64,000 nt of DNA from Nocardia sp. BMG51109. Lineage in GTDB: Bacteria; Actinomycetota; Actinomycetes; Mycobacteriales; Mycobacteriaceae. This document shows positions 17,256 to 26,537 of the stretch, piece after piece. The notes under the pieces were generated by a model. That model saw only the letters and a list, made by a program, of their open reading frames with translations. It was not told where the DNA came from and searched no databases. Numbering within the stretch: position 1 is the stretch's first letter; each line of letters begins with the position of its first letter. The position numbers and the translations under genes were made by a program. The DNA lies in NCBI RefSeq assembly GCF_000526215.1, contig NZ_JAFQ01000004.1, positions 1,736,001-1,800,000 on the forward strand, written 5' to 3'.

Positions 17256-18005
17256 CTACGGGCCGCCGGCCGCGTCGGCGATCGAACGAGCCTCGCGCGC
17301 ACCGTCTTCCAGGGCCTCGCAGCACAGGACGACCCATCCCCCGACACCCTCCGGCGTACCGGCGCCGAACCCGGCCGCCGCGTCCAGATACGCCTGCCGC
17401 CGCCGGAGCTGGTAAACCTCGGGCACGCCCAGCCCGTGCGGATCCAGTCCACTCGACACGGTGACCAAACGGGACGCCGCCCGCGCGACGACACCGTCCG
17501 CGATGCCGAACGGCCGCAGCGCCATCAGCTCTCCGTGCACCACCGCGGCTACCACCGGAGCGGGGGCGGTGGAGGCCAGCAGGGTCTGGGCCAGCATGTC
17601 CAGGCGGTCGGCGACACCGGTATCGGGGCGGGGACGACCGAGCCGCTCCTGATCGTCGACGAGGTCGGCGGCGGCCAGCAGATGCAGCCGGGCGAGCGCC
17701 TGCAGCGGTGCTCGCTGCCACACCCCGACCAGGTTCCGCTGCGCTTCGCCGTCGAGGGCCTGGCCCACCCGCAGCGCCCCGGCCAGAATCGGATCGGCGG
17801 CGATGCCGTCCGGCGGCAACTCGGTGCTACCGCCGTCGATCGCCGACGACGAACGCGCCGCACGCACCGCCGCCTCGGCCGCCGTCGTCGGCCAGCCCCG
17901 CCGATTCGCCCGGTGCATATGCACCTCGGCCAGCGCATCGCGGGCACGATCGGCCGCCTCGCGGACACCGGGCAGCTCGACAAGGGGCTGGAGCACGTCG
18001 TTCAC
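17256..18005 (-). CDS. Degenerate Fic-like protein (Rv3662c family)
   Basis: 249 residues (Rv3662c is about 256). The stretch ARSSSAIDGGSTELP (about residue 52) resembles the SSxIEG segment of Fic proteins. HGELMALRPFGIADGVVARA (about 155-175) lies where Fic proteins have HPFxxGNGRxxR, but the catalytic His is Arg and the GNGR part is lost. It is therefore probably not an AMP transferase; a scaffold or regulatory role is possible. The Fic relation is my reading of the motif pattern. GTG 18005 has TAGCGT 8 nt upstream (18019-18014), consistent with a leaderless mRNA. Confidence 0.75.
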   Translation of the reverse strand: MNDVLQPLVELPGVREAADRARDALAEVHMHRANRRGWPTTAAEAAVRAARSSSAIDGGSTELPPDGIAADPILAGALRVGQALDGEAQRNLVGVWQRAPLQALARLHLLAAADLVDDQERLGRPRPDTGVADRLDMLAQTLLASTAPAPVVAAVVHGELMALRPFGIADGVVARAASRLVTVSSGLDPHGLGVPEVYQLRRRQAYLDAAAGFGAGTPEGVGGWVVLCCEALEDGAREARSIADAAGGP

Positions 18006-18087
18006 GACCCAACACGCTACTCGAGCACCCGGCGCCTCGCGCACGGCGTCACGGACACGCTCTGGCGGCGCGTGCCCGGACCCGCCG

Positions 18088-19773
18088 TCACGCCGTGCGC
18101 AACAGATCCCGCCCCGGGATCGCGTCCAGCAGGCGGCGGGTGTAGTCGGACTGCGGGTTGTCGAATACATCGGTGGTCTCGGCCGCCTCCATGATCCGGC
18201 CCTGCTGCATCACCACCACGTCGTCGGCGATCTGCCGGACCACGGCCAGGTCGTGGGTGATGAACAGGTACGACAGGCCCAGCTCGGCCTGCAGCTCGTT
18301 GAGCAGGTTCAGGATCTGGGCCTGGACCAGCACGTCGAGCGCGGACACCGCCTCGTCGCACACCACCACCTCGGGTGAGAGCGCCAGCGCCCGCGCGATC
18401 GCCACGCGCTGGCGCTGACCGCCGGACAGTTCGTTGGGATATCGCCGCATCACCGAGGCCGGCAGCGACACCTTGTCCAGCAGATCGCGCACCGTGGCCT
18501 CGCGCTCGGCCGAGGTGCCGATGCCGTGCGTGCGCAGCGGTTCCTCGATGGTGCGGTAGATCGAGTACATCGGGTCCAGGGACCCATAGGGATCCTGGAA
18601 CACCGGCTGCACGCGGCGACGAAAGGCCAAGGCGGCCTTGCGATCCAGCGTGGCCACCTCGCGACCGTCGAAGGCGACCCGCCCCGACGTCGGCGCGAGC
18701 AGCCCCAGCACCATCTGCGCCACAGTCGATTTACCGGAACCGGATTCGCCGACGATCGCCGTGGTGGTGCCCCTCCGCAACCGGAACGACACGTCGTCGA
18801 CGGCGGTCAGGTCCGAGGACTTCCAGGGTGCGCTGCCGCGGATCTTGAACACCTTGGTGAGATTCTCGGCGACCACGACATCATCGGCGGCGGTGCCGAA
18901 TTCGGTATCGTCGGGCTGGTCGGCCGCGTGCAGGACCGCCTGCTTCCGGATCTCGGCACGCTTGCGCACCGACGACAGCCGCTGCGAGGCCAGCGACGGC
19001 GCCGAGTTCACCAGCCGCTGGGTGTAGAGATGCTGGGGATCGCGCAGGATCCGCAGAGCCGGACCGGATTCCACGACCCGGCCGCGATACATCACCACCA
19101 GATGTTCGGCCCGCTCGGCGGCCAGGCCGAGGTCGTGCGTGATCAACAGCACCGCGGTACCGAGTTCACCGGTCAGCCCGGCGAGATGATCGAGGATCTG
19201 CCGCTGCACGGTGACGTCCAGCGCGGAGGTCGGCTCGTCGGCGATCAGCAGCTTGGGACGGCAGGACAGCCCGATCGCGATCAGCGCGCGCTGCCGCATA
19301 CCGCCGGAGAACTCGTGCGGATATTGGTTGACCCGGAGCGCGGAATCCGACATCCCCGCCTCGTCCAGCAGTTCGACCGCCCGGTCGCGCGCGGCCTTGC
19401 CCTTGGCTATTCCGTTGGCCTCCAACGTCTCCCGGATCTGGTAACCGATCTTCCAGACCGGGTTCAGATTCGACATGGGATCCTGCGGAACGAAACCGAT
19501 GCCGCGCCCGCGCACCGCGACGATCTCCCGCGCGGAGGCCGCGGTCAGGTCCTGGCCGTCGAAGATCACCGATCCCGAGGTGATCGATCCGGTATCGGGC
19601 AGCAGATCGATGATCGCGTGCGCCGTCGTCGATTTGCCCGAACCCGACTCCCCGACGATCGCCACGGTCTGGCCCGGATACACCGACAGATCGGCCCCGC
19701 GCACCGCGGGAATCTGCCGGCCGTCGGCGGTGAAGGAGACGTTGAGATCGCGTACTTCGAGCAGGGGGTCCAT
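18088..19773 (-). CDS. dppD: Dipeptide ABC transporter, fused double ATPase
   Basis: 561 residues with two complete ABC domains. Domain 1: Walker A GESGSGKST, signature FSGGMRQRAL, Walker B LLIADEPTSALD. Domain 2: GESGSGKST, LSGGQRQRVAIA, VVVCDEAVSALD. It energises the DppBC pore. ATG 19773 follows AGAGGTGA, which itself contains the dppC stop codon. The frame continues upstream as an antisense-like reading of dppC and was cut here. M. tuberculosis DppD (Rv3663c) has the same fusion; in that species the transporter imports dipeptides and haem. Confidence 0.95.
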   Translation of the reverse strand: MDPLLEVRDLNVSFTADGRQIPAVRGADLSVYPGQTVAIVGESGSGKSTTAHAIIDLLPDTGSITSGSVIFDGQDLTAASAREIVAVRGRGIGFVPQDPMSNLNPVWKIGYQIRETLEANGIAKGKAARDRAVELLDEAGMSDSALRVNQYPHEFSGGMRQRALIAIGLSCRPKLLIADEPTSALDVTVQRQILDHLAGLTGELGTAVLLITHDLGLAAERAEHLVVMYRGRVVESGPALRILRDPQHLYTQRLVNSAPSLASQRLSSVRKRAEIRKQAVLHAADQPDDTEFGTAADDVVVAENLTKVFKIRGSAPWKSSDLTAVDDVSFRLRRGTTTAIVGESGSGKSTVAQMVLGLLAPTSGRVAFDGREVATLDRKAALAFRRRVQPVFQDPYGSLDPMYSIYRTIEEPLRTHGIGTSAEREATVRDLLDKVSLPASVMRRYPNELSGGQRQRVAIARALALSPEVVVCDEAVSALDVLVQAQILNLLNELQAELGLSYLFITHDLAVVRQIADDVVVMQQGRIMEAAETTDVFDNPQSDYTRRLLDAIPGRDLLRTA

Positions 19774-19778
19774 CGTCG

Positions 19779-20738
19779 TCACCTCTTGCGAGCCTTGGGA
19801 TCCAGCGCGTCGCGCACCGCATCGCCCAGCATGATGAAGCTGAGCACGGTGAGCGCCAACGCCGTCGCGGGATAGAACAGGATCGCCGAGGTGCGTATCT
19901 GCTTCTGGTCGGCGGCGATATCCGAACCCCAGGAGACGATCGTGCGGGACAGGCCGACACCGAGATACGACAGGGTCGCCTCGGTGACGATGAATACGCC
20001 CAGCCAGATCGTGGTGAGCACGATCAGCGGCCCGGCGGAGTTGGGCAGCACGTGCCGCAGCAGGATCCGGAACTGGGATACCCCCAATGCCTTTGCCGCC
20101 GTGACATATTCGCTGTTCTTGGCCTGGATCACCGCGCCCCGCGCGATGCGCGCGGCCTGCGGCCAGGTGAACGACGCCAGGATCAGCATCACCGTGAACA
20201 CGGTGCGCGACTCCAGCAGCTGCATGATCACGATGGCCGCCAGCATCAGCGGCAGCGCGTAGAAGATCTCCGCGACGCGCGAGATCACCGAGTCCAGCAG
20301 GCCGCCGAAATAGCCTGCGAGCGAACCCAGTACGCCACCGAACAGCACGAACAGCACCGTCGCTCCGACACCGGTGACCACCGACGCCCGGGCGCCGTGG
20401 ACGGTGCGGGCGTAGATGTCGCAGCCTTGCTTGTCGAAGCCGAACGGATGCCCGCCGGTGGGCGGCGCCATGCTGAAATCGCCGTTGCAGTACCGCGGGT
20501 CCTGATCGGTGAACAGGCCCGGCCACACGACCACCAGCAGCACGAACACGATCAGCAGCGCGGAGACCACGAACAGCGGGTTGCGCCGCAGCCGCCGCCA
20601 GGCATCGCGCCAGACACCGACCGGGGCGGTGGTCTCGTCGAGCCGGTCGGTGTCGAGCACCTCGACCTCGTCCGGCGGCGCCACGAAATGGTCTTGCCCG
20701 GGCCGGATCTCCCGGGGTTCGGCCGGCTGCTCAGGCAT
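19779..20738 (-). CDS. dppC: Dipeptide ABC transporter permease DppC
   Basis: 319 residues. A ~50-residue cytoplasmic N-terminus precedes the first helix (LFVVSALLIVFVLLVVVWPG). Then a periplasmic loop with paired cysteines (YCNGDF...KQGCDIY) and the BPD transporter domain with EAA loop (EYVTAAKALGVSQFRILLRH). The ATG lies within the 3' end of dppB (8-bp overlap), so expression is coupled. Confidence 0.95.
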   Translation of the reverse strand: MPEQPAEPREIRPGQDHFVAPPDEVEVLDTDRLDETTAPVGVWRDAWRRLRRNPLFVVSALLIVFVLLVVVWPGLFTDQDPRYCNGDFSMAPPTGGHPFGFDKQGCDIYARTVHGARASVVTGVGATVLFVLFGGVLGSLAGYFGGLLDSVISRVAEIFYALPLMLAAIVIMQLLESRTVFTVMLILASFTWPQAARIARGAVIQAKNSEYVTAAKALGVSQFRILLRHVLPNSAGPLIVLTTIWLGVFIVTEATLSYLGVGLSRTIVSWGSDIAADQKQIRTSAILFYPATALALTVLSFIMLGDAVRDALDPKARKR

Positions 20739-21657
20739 AGCGGATCCTCGGGTCGAGTGCGGCGTAGAGCAGGTCGACGACCAGGTTGGAGATCAGGAAG
20801 ATCACCACCAGCACCGTCACGAAGGCCACCACCGTGGTCGGCTCGCCGCGGGTGATGGCCTGGTAGAGCGTCCCGCCCACGCCGGGGATGTTGAAGATGC
20901 CCTCGGTGACGATCGAACCGCCCATCAGCGCACCGAGATCCGCGCCGAGGAAGGTGACCACCGGGATCATCGAATTCCGCAGGATGTGGACCCCGATCAC
21001 CCGCCGCCGGCCCAGCCCCTTCGCCGTGGCGGTGCGCACGAAGTCGGCGGTCATGTTCTCCGCCACGGCATTGCGGGTCAGCCGCAGCACATAGGCGAAC
21101 GACAGCGCGCCCAACACGATCGCCGGAACCAGCAGTTCCCCGAAGCTCACCTTGCTGCTGACGGTGGGCTGCACGATCCCCCACTTCACGCCGAGCAGGA
21201 ACTGCGCGAGGAAGCCGAGGACGAAGATCGGCACCGCGATGACGACCAGGCTGAACACCAGCATCGTGGAATCGAACAGCCTGCCCTTGCGCAATCCGGC
21301 GACCAGGCCGAACGCGATGCCGAACACGGCCTCGATCACGACCGCCAGCGCGGCCAGCCGCAGCGTGATCGGGAACGTCCGGGCCAGCTCGTCACGCACC
21401 GGCCTGCCGGAGAACGAGGTGCCGAAATCGAAGGTCAGGATGCCCTTCAGGTATTCCAGGTACTGGATGATGAACGGCTGATCCAGGTGGTAGCGGGCCC
21501 GCAGCGTGGCCTCCACAGCCGGGGTCATCGGACGGTCGCCGGCCAGCGCCCGGATGGGATCGCCGGGAACCAGGAAGACCATCGCGTAGATGAGCAGCGT
21601 CGCTCCGAGAAAGACCGGAATCATCTGGAGCAGCCGCCGCACGATGTACCAAGCCAT
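20731..21657 (-). CDS. dppB: Dipeptide ABC transporter permease DppB
   Basis: 308 residues. Starts MAWYIVRRLLQMIPVFLGAT, the typical DppB/OppB N-terminus with the VPGDP motif in the first loop. Six membrane helices and the EAA loop (DFVRTATAKGLGRRRVIGVH). Pairs with DppC to form the membrane pore. Lies 56 bp after dppA in the same operon. Confidence 0.95.
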   Translation of the reverse strand: MAWYIVRRLLQMIPVFLGATLLIYAMVFLVPGDPIRALAGDRPMTPAVEATLRARYHLDQPFIIQYLEYLKGILTFDFGTSFSGRPVRDELARTFPITLRLAALAVVIEAVFGIAFGLVAGLRKGRLFDSTMLVFSLVVIAVPIFVLGFLAQFLLGVKWGIVQPTVSSKVSFGELLVPAIVLGALSFAYVLRLTRNAVAENMTADFVRTATAKGLGRRRVIGVHILRNSMIPVVTFLGADLGALMGGSIVTEGIFNIPGVGGTLYQAITRGEPTTVVAFVTVLVVIFLISNLVVDLLYAALDPRIRYA

Positions 21658-21713
21658 ATTTCACTCCATCGAGCAGCGGGGCCGCGGCATCCGGCCACGG
21701 CCCCGCGGGGCGG

Positions 21714-23309
21714 CTACTTTTCGATGTTCTCGAAGTCGAACAGGCCGCTCCAGGTGACCTCGGCCTTCGTCACCCGGTCCGAGCGGCCGGCCGCGACGTT
21801 GTAGTCGAAGATCGGGATGTCGGCCATGTCCCGGAACAGCACCTCCTGCGACTTCGCCACCAGGTCGTAGGCCTGGTCGGGAGTCGGGGCGGCCAGCGCT
21901 GCGAACAGCAGCCGATCGAACTCGGGGTTGCTGTACTCGGTGTCGTTGGTTCCCGAACCGGTGAGATACATCGAGGTCAGGAACTCGAACATGGAGGGGT
22001 AGTCGCCCTGCCAGCCGTACCGGAACGCCTTGCCGACGGTCTTCGACTTGATCTCGTCGCGAATGTTCTTGAACGTCGGGTACGGCACGCCGACGGCGTC
22101 GACACCCAGCGTGTTCTTCACGCTGTTGGCGACCGCCTCTACCCACGCCTGGTGACCGCCGTCGGAGTTGTAGGCGATCTGATAGGTGCCCGACCACGGC
22201 GAGAGGGCGTCGGCCTGCGCCCACAGCTTCTTCGCCTCTTCTGGATTGTATTGCAGCACTTCGGATCCGGGCAGATTGTCGCGGAATCCGTCCAGGGTGA
22301 ACGCGGTGAAGTCGCGGGCCGGGACGCGGGTGCCGTGGAAGATGTTGTCCGCGATCTGCTGCCGGTTGATCGCCATCGAGATCGCCTTGCGGCGCAGCAG
22401 CCCCTCCTGGCCGCCGAAGTGCGGCACGCTCGGCTGGATGCCGATGTGCTGGCTGTAGGCGATCGGCTTGCTGATCGCCCGGTCGCCCAGATCCTCCTTG
22501 TAGGTGGCCAGGGCGGTGTCGGGGATGACGTCGAGCGCGTCCAGGTTGCCGGCCTGCAGATCGGCGTAGGCGGTGTCGTAGGACTGATACATCACGAAGC
22601 TCAGGCCCTTGTTCTTGGCGGGGCGGCCGCCGTGATAGTCCGGATTGGGCGACAGGTCGAGCTTGACGTTGTGTTCCCAGCTGTCGAACTTGTAGGGGCC
22701 GTTGCCGATCGGATGTTCGCCGAAGGCCTTCATATCCTTGTACGCCGACTCGGGCAGCGGATAGAACGGCGCGAAACCCAGTTCCAGTTCGAAGTCGATC
22801 GACGGCTGTTTCAGGTCGACGGTGAAGGTGTGGTCGTCGACGATCTTCAGCCCCGACATCGTCTGCGCCTTGGGCGGATCCGCGGAGACCTCGTCGTAGC
22901 CGGCGATCGAGGAGAAGGCCCAGTTCTGCACCTGGCCGTTGGTGCCGAGGGCGCCGTAGTTCCAGGCGTCGACAAACGATTTCGCCGTCACGGGGCTGCC
23001 GTCGGAGAAGGTCCAGTCCGGTTTGATCTCGATCGTGTAATGCTGACGATCGGCCGTCTCGATCGACTGCGCCATCTCGTTGTGCGCCTTGCCCTCCGCG
23101 TCGTAGAACTTCAGCCCCGCGAACAGCCGGTCGACCACCCGGCCGCCCATGTTCTCGTTGGTATTGGTGGGCACCAGCGGATTCTGCGGCTCGCCGCCGT
23201 TCACGGTGACGACGTCGGTATCGGTTCCGCCCGTGGAACATCCGGTCAGTGCGAGGCTCATCGCCACCAGTGCTGCCGCGGCCGACGCGGTGATCGTCCT
23301 CAATCTCAA
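21714..23309 (-). CDS. dppA: Dipeptide-binding lipoprotein DppA
   Basis: 531 residues, family 5 extracellular solute-binding protein. The signal peptide has an RLR n-region, an Ala-rich core and lipobox LALTGC, so Cys is lipidated and the protein is anchored outside the membrane. TTG 23309 was chosen: GGAGA sits 5 nt upstream and the signal peptide then has normal proportions. GTG 23327 adds acidic residues before the n-region. It captures peptide substrate for DppBCD. First gene of the operon, divergent from acs. Confidence 0.92.
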   Translation of the reverse strand: MRLRTITASAAAALVAMSLALTGCSTGGTDTDVVTVNGGEPQNPLVPTNTNENMGGRVVDRLFAGLKFYDAEGKAHNEMAQSIETADRQHYTIEIKPDWTFSDGSPVTAKSFVDAWNYGALGTNGQVQNWAFSSIAGYDEVSADPPKAQTMSGLKIVDDHTFTVDLKQPSIDFELELGFAPFYPLPESAYKDMKAFGEHPIGNGPYKFDSWEHNVKLDLSPNPDYHGGRPAKNKGLSFVMYQSYDTAYADLQAGNLDALDVIPDTALATYKEDLGDRAISKPIAYSQHIGIQPSVPHFGGQEGLLRRKAISMAINRQQIADNIFHGTRVPARDFTAFTLDGFRDNLPGSEVLQYNPEEAKKLWAQADALSPWSGTYQIAYNSDGGHQAWVEAVANSVKNTLGVDAVGVPYPTFKNIRDEIKSKTVGKAFRYGWQGDYPSMFEFLTSMYLTGSGTNDTEYSNPEFDRLLFAALAAPTPDQAYDLVAKSQEVLFRDMADIPIFDYNVAAGRSDRVTKAEVTWSGLFDFENIEK

Positions 23310-23500
23310 CGCAATCTCCGATTCCACGAAGGGTCGGACGGACCGGCGCTCCGCACCGGGGTCTCCGGTACGGGCTCCGCGATCCGCCTGGGTGAGTCGG
23401 ACAGTAGCCACCCGGCCGACGGTTGTCAGCGGTTCCGATCGGGTTTGTTCGCCGTGTTAGCAATCCGGCAACACGTTTGACTCACGACGGCCGCTATCGG

Positions 23501-23514
23501 GTGACACATTGCAC
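23501..23514. promoter_or_regulatory. CRP-like site between dppA and acs
   Basis: GTGACACATTGCAC fits GTGA-N6-TCAC with one mismatch. It lies about 140 bp before the acs promoter in a 403-bp divergent region that otherwise shows no gene. acs genes are often CRP targets and crp lies in this window. Single-site prediction only. Confidence 0.3.
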
Positions 23515-23652
23515 AACCACTGCGGAGACATATATCCGATCGGCTCATCGATAGGTCCGGACACTGCACAGTCGGCCGAAGCGCCTTGACATCGCCGCAA
23601 CCCCCGGACATCCACCGGAGAGGACTCGGGGACGACGCAGGTCACGGTCGAC

Positions 23653-23658
23653 TAGGGT
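23653..23658 (+). promoter_or_regulatory. -10 element of acs
   Basis: TAGGGT lies 6 nt before a GTG at 23665 that is in frame with acs. Transcription would start at about 23665, giving either a leaderless form or a 48-nt leader to the ATG at 23713. Confidence 0.45.
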
Positions 23659-23712
23659 CGCATAGTGGCCGCGGTCACCCCCGGCCGAAGCGCATGCGAA
23701 AGAAGAGACGAG

Positions 23713-25671
23713 ATGACCGATACCACCGAACACCGGGACGTGTATCCGCCGACCGCGGAGTTCGCCGCCGCTGCCAACGCCGACGCGTCTCTCTACGACC
23801 GGGCCACCGCCGACCGCGAGGCGTTCTGGGCCGAGCAGGCCGGCCGCCTGCACTGGCACCAACCGTGGACACGGGTCCTGGACTGGGACGACGCCCCGTT
23901 CGCGCGCTGGTTCACCGGCGGGAAGCTGAACGTCGCCTACAACTGCGTGGACCGCCACGTGCTCGACGGCCACGGCGACCAGGTCGCCCTCCACTGGGAA
24001 GGCGAGCCCGGCGACTCCCGCGCGATCACCTACGCCGATCTGCTGGCCGAGGTGTCCCGCGCCGCGAACTACCTCACCGAGCTGGGCCTCGAGGCCGGTG
24101 ACCGGGTCGCCATCTACATGCCGATGGTGCCCGAGGCGATCGTGTCGATGCTGGCCTGCGCGCGGCTGGGCCTGACCCACTCGGTGGTGTTCGCCGGCTT
24201 CTCCCCCACCGCCCTGCGCCAGCGCGTCGACGACGCCGAGGCCCGCCTGGTGATCACCACCGACGGGCAATGGCGGCGCGGCAAGGCGGCACCGCTGAAG
24301 GAGGCCGTGGACGAGGCGCTCTACGCGCACGGCGGCACACCGTCGAGCGTGGAGCACGTGCTGGTGGTGCGGCGCACCGCGATCGAGATCCCGTGGACCG
24401 AGGGCCGCGACCTGTGGTGGCACGACACCGTCGCGAAAGCCTCCCCCGAACACGAGGCCCAGCCCTTCGACGCCGAGCACCCGCTCTACATCCTCTACAC
24501 CTCCGGCACCACCGGCAAACCGAAAGGCATCCTGCACACCTGCGGTGGCTACCTGACCCAGGTGTCCTACACCCACCACACCGTGTTCGACCACAAACCC
24601 GGCCGCGACGTGTACTGGTGCACCGCCGACATCGGCTGGGTCACCGGGCACAGCTACATCGTCTACGGGCCCCTGTCCAACCGCGCCACCCAGGTCGTCT
24701 ACGAAGGCACCCCGAACTTCCCCGACGAGCACCGGCACTGGCAGACCATCGAAAAATACGGCGTCACCATCTACTACACCGCACCCACACTGGTACGCAC
24801 GTTCATGAAATGGGGCCGCGAGATCCCCGCCGGCCACGACCTGTCCAGCCTGCGGGTCCTCGGCTCGGTCGGCGAACCCATCAACCCCGAGGCATGGCGC
24901 TGGTTCCGCGAGGTCATCGGCGCCAACCGCACCCCGGTCGTGGACACCTGGTGGCAGACCGAGACCGGCGCCATCATGCTCTCCCCGCTGCCCGGCGTCA
25001 CCGCCACCAAACCCGGCGCCGCCATGCGCCCGCTGCCCGGCATCTCCGCGAAAGTCGTCGACGAAGAAGGCAATACGGTGCCGCTCGGCGACACCGAAGC
25101 CAACGGCTACCTGGTACTCGACCAGCCCTGGCCGTCCATGCTGCGCGGCATCTGGGGCGACCCGCAACGCTTCCAGGCCACCTACTGGCAGCGCTACGCC
25201 ACACACGGCTGGTACTTCGCCGGCGACGGCGCCAAACTCGACACCGACGGCGACCTGTGGATACTCGGCCGCGTCGACGACGTCATGAACATCTCCGGCC
25301 ACCGCATCTCCACCGCCGAGGTCGAATCCGCCCTCGTCGGACACCACGGCGTCGCCGAAGCCGCCGTGGTCGGCGCCAGCGACGACACCACCGGCCAAGG
25401 CATCGTCGCGTTCGTCATCCTCACCGGCGCAGCGACCGACACCGGCCAGGACCTCGTCGACGAGCTGAAAGCCGAAGTCTCCCGCGAGATCTCCCCGATC
25501 GCCCGCCCCCGCGAAATCCACACCGTGCCCGAACTACCCAAAACCCGCTCCGGCAAGATCATGCGCCGCCTGCTACGCGACGTCGCCGAAGGCCGCGAAC
25601 TCGGCGACACCTCCACCCTGGTCGACCCCCACGTCTTCGAAGCCATCCGCGCCCGCAAAACCAACTGGTAA
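23713..25671 (+). CDS. acsA: Acetyl-coenzyme A synthetase
   Basis: 652 residues. AMP-forming ligase motifs: YTSGTTGKPKGI (P-loop-like), TADIGWVTGHSY, DTWWQTETG, GRVDDVMNISGHR. The C-terminal PKTRSGKIMRR contains the lysine that is reversibly acetylated in this family. Makes acetyl-CoA from acetate, ATP and CoA. ATG 23713 aligns with the known N-terminus and follows AGAAGAGA. GTG 23665 would add 16 residues and is the alternative if the mRNA is leaderless. Corresponds to Rv3667. Confidence 0.95.
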   Translation: MTDTTEHRDVYPPTAEFAAAANADASLYDRATADREAFWAEQAGRLHWHQPWTRVLDWDDAPFARWFTGGKLNVAYNCVDRHVLDGHGDQVALHWEGEPGDSRAITYADLLAEVSRAANYLTELGLEAGDRVAIYMPMVPEAIVSMLACARLGLTHSVVFAGFSPTALRQRVDDAEARLVITTDGQWRRGKAAPLKEAVDEALYAHGGTPSSVEHVLVVRRTAIEIPWTEGRDLWWHDTVAKASPEHEAQPFDAEHPLYILYTSGTTGKPKGILHTCGGYLTQVSYTHHTVFDHKPGRDVYWCTADIGWVTGHSYIVYGPLSNRATQVVYEGTPNFPDEHRHWQTIEKYGVTIYYTAPTLVRTFMKWGREIPAGHDLSSLRVLGSVGEPINPEAWRWFREVIGANRTPVVDTWWQTETGAIMLSPLPGVTATKPGAAMRPLPGISAKVVDEEGNTVPLGDTEANGYLVLDQPWPSMLRGIWGDPQRFQATYWQRYATHGWYFAGDGAKLDTDGDLWILGRVDDVMNISGHRISTAEVESALVGHHGVAEAAVVGASDDTTGQGIVAFVILTGAATDTGQDLVDELKAEVSREISPIARPREIHTVPELPKTRSGKIMRRLLRDVAEGRELGDTSTLVDPHVFEAIRARKTNW

Positions 25672-25689
25672 CCAGCGCAACGCGCCGTC

Positions 25690-25739
25690 GACCGGCCCGG
25701 CCACCGCGACACGTTCGTCCGTCGGTACCCGGGCCGGTC
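25690..25739 (+). terminator. Probable acs terminator
   Basis: Perfect 11-bp arms GACCGGCCCGG (25690-25700) and CCGGGCCGGTC (25729-25739), separated by 28 nt, start 18 bp after the stop codon. Confidence 0.5.
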
Positions 25740-25810
25740 GGCGGCACCGCTAGCCTCTTGGTGGCGGAACTCGCGTCGGCGAACGACGCGACCACCGCCG
25801 AACCGACGAC

Positions 25811-25844
25811 AGGGACACGTGCGAACCGGCGAAAGGGACACGTG
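25811..25844. repeat. Direct repeat with CACGTG cores
   Basis: The 11-mer AGGGACACGTG occurs at 25811-25821 and 25834-25844, 23 bp apart (about two helix turns), upstream of the holin-like gene. Each copy contains the palindrome CACGTG. It could be a paired operator. The rest of the 305-bp gap after acs shows no gene. Confidence 0.45.
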
Positions 25845-25976
25845 TTGCCGAGTCAATGGCGGCTGCCCCGATCGGTTCGGCGCTAGGGTTGCGACGGGGC
25901 CGCGTGCGTCGGGCACGACCGCGTGGCCGCCGCGAGTGAAGGCCGGACAGCACGGGACATCGAGAAGGGTCGAGCA

Positions 25977-26513
25977 TTGAGCGTCACAAACGGCGGTAAC
26001 GGGCACGACGGGGGTCGCGATCGGACCATCACCGCTATTCCGCTGTCCGAGGTCGACACCGCGAAGGGCGCCAGCGTCGGCGATCTCGTGCGCGATGCCG
26101 CCGAGCAGATGTCGACGCTGGTCCGGGCCGAGGTGGCGCTGGCCAAGGCCGAGGTCACCGGGGAGATCCGCAAGGGCCTCCAGGGCAGCGTGTACTTCGT
26201 CGTCGCGCTGACCATCCTGCTGTTCTCCTCGTTCTTCTTTTTCTTCTTCCTGGCCGAGCTGCTCGATGTGTGGCTGTACCGGTGGGCGTCGTTCCTGATC
26301 GTGTTCGGGCTGATGGTCCTCGCGGTCGCGGTGTTCGGTTTCCTCGGCTATCGGAAGGTGCGCAAGCTGCGCGCACCGGAGCGAACCATAGAGTCGCTGA
26401 AGGAGACCCGCACGGTGCTGCCGCAGGGGTTCGGTTCGCACGGCGAGCACGCCACCCTCGACACCTCCGCCCTCGACGCTCCCGTCACCTCGACCGATCG
26501 GCGGGAAAGGTAG
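25977..26513 (+). CDS. Phage-holin-like membrane protein (Rv3669 family)
   Basis: 178 residues. An amphipathic region (VGDLVRDAAEQMSTLVRAEV) precedes two membrane helices (VYFVVALTILLFSSFFFFFF and FLIVFGLMVLAVAVFGFLGY) and a basic stop KVRKLR, then a polar tail. This is the Phage_holin_3_6/DUF1469 pattern; such actinobacterial proteins are cellular, not phage genes. TTG 25977 was chosen because AGAAGGG is 7 nt upstream; the frame is open for another 18 codons. Confidence 0.8.
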   Translation: MSVTNGGNGHDGGRDRTITAIPLSEVDTAKGASVGDLVRDAAEQMSTLVRAEVALAKAEVTGEIRKGLQGSVYFVVALTILLFSSFFFFFFLAELLDVWLYRWASFLIVFGLMVLAVAVFGFLGYRKVRKLRAPERTIESLKETRTVLPQGFGSHGEHATLDTSALDAPVTSTDRRER

Positions 26514-26537
26514 TCCCGCCGACTACGCTCTATCGGC

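Noticed and set aside
18005..18170. Longer N-terminus for the Fic-like protein
   Set aside because: It would overlap dppD and carries no family sequence; a leaderless start at 18005 fits better.
25977..26513. Prophage holin
   Set aside because: No other phage genes nearby, and the family is a normal actinobacterial membrane protein at this conserved locus.
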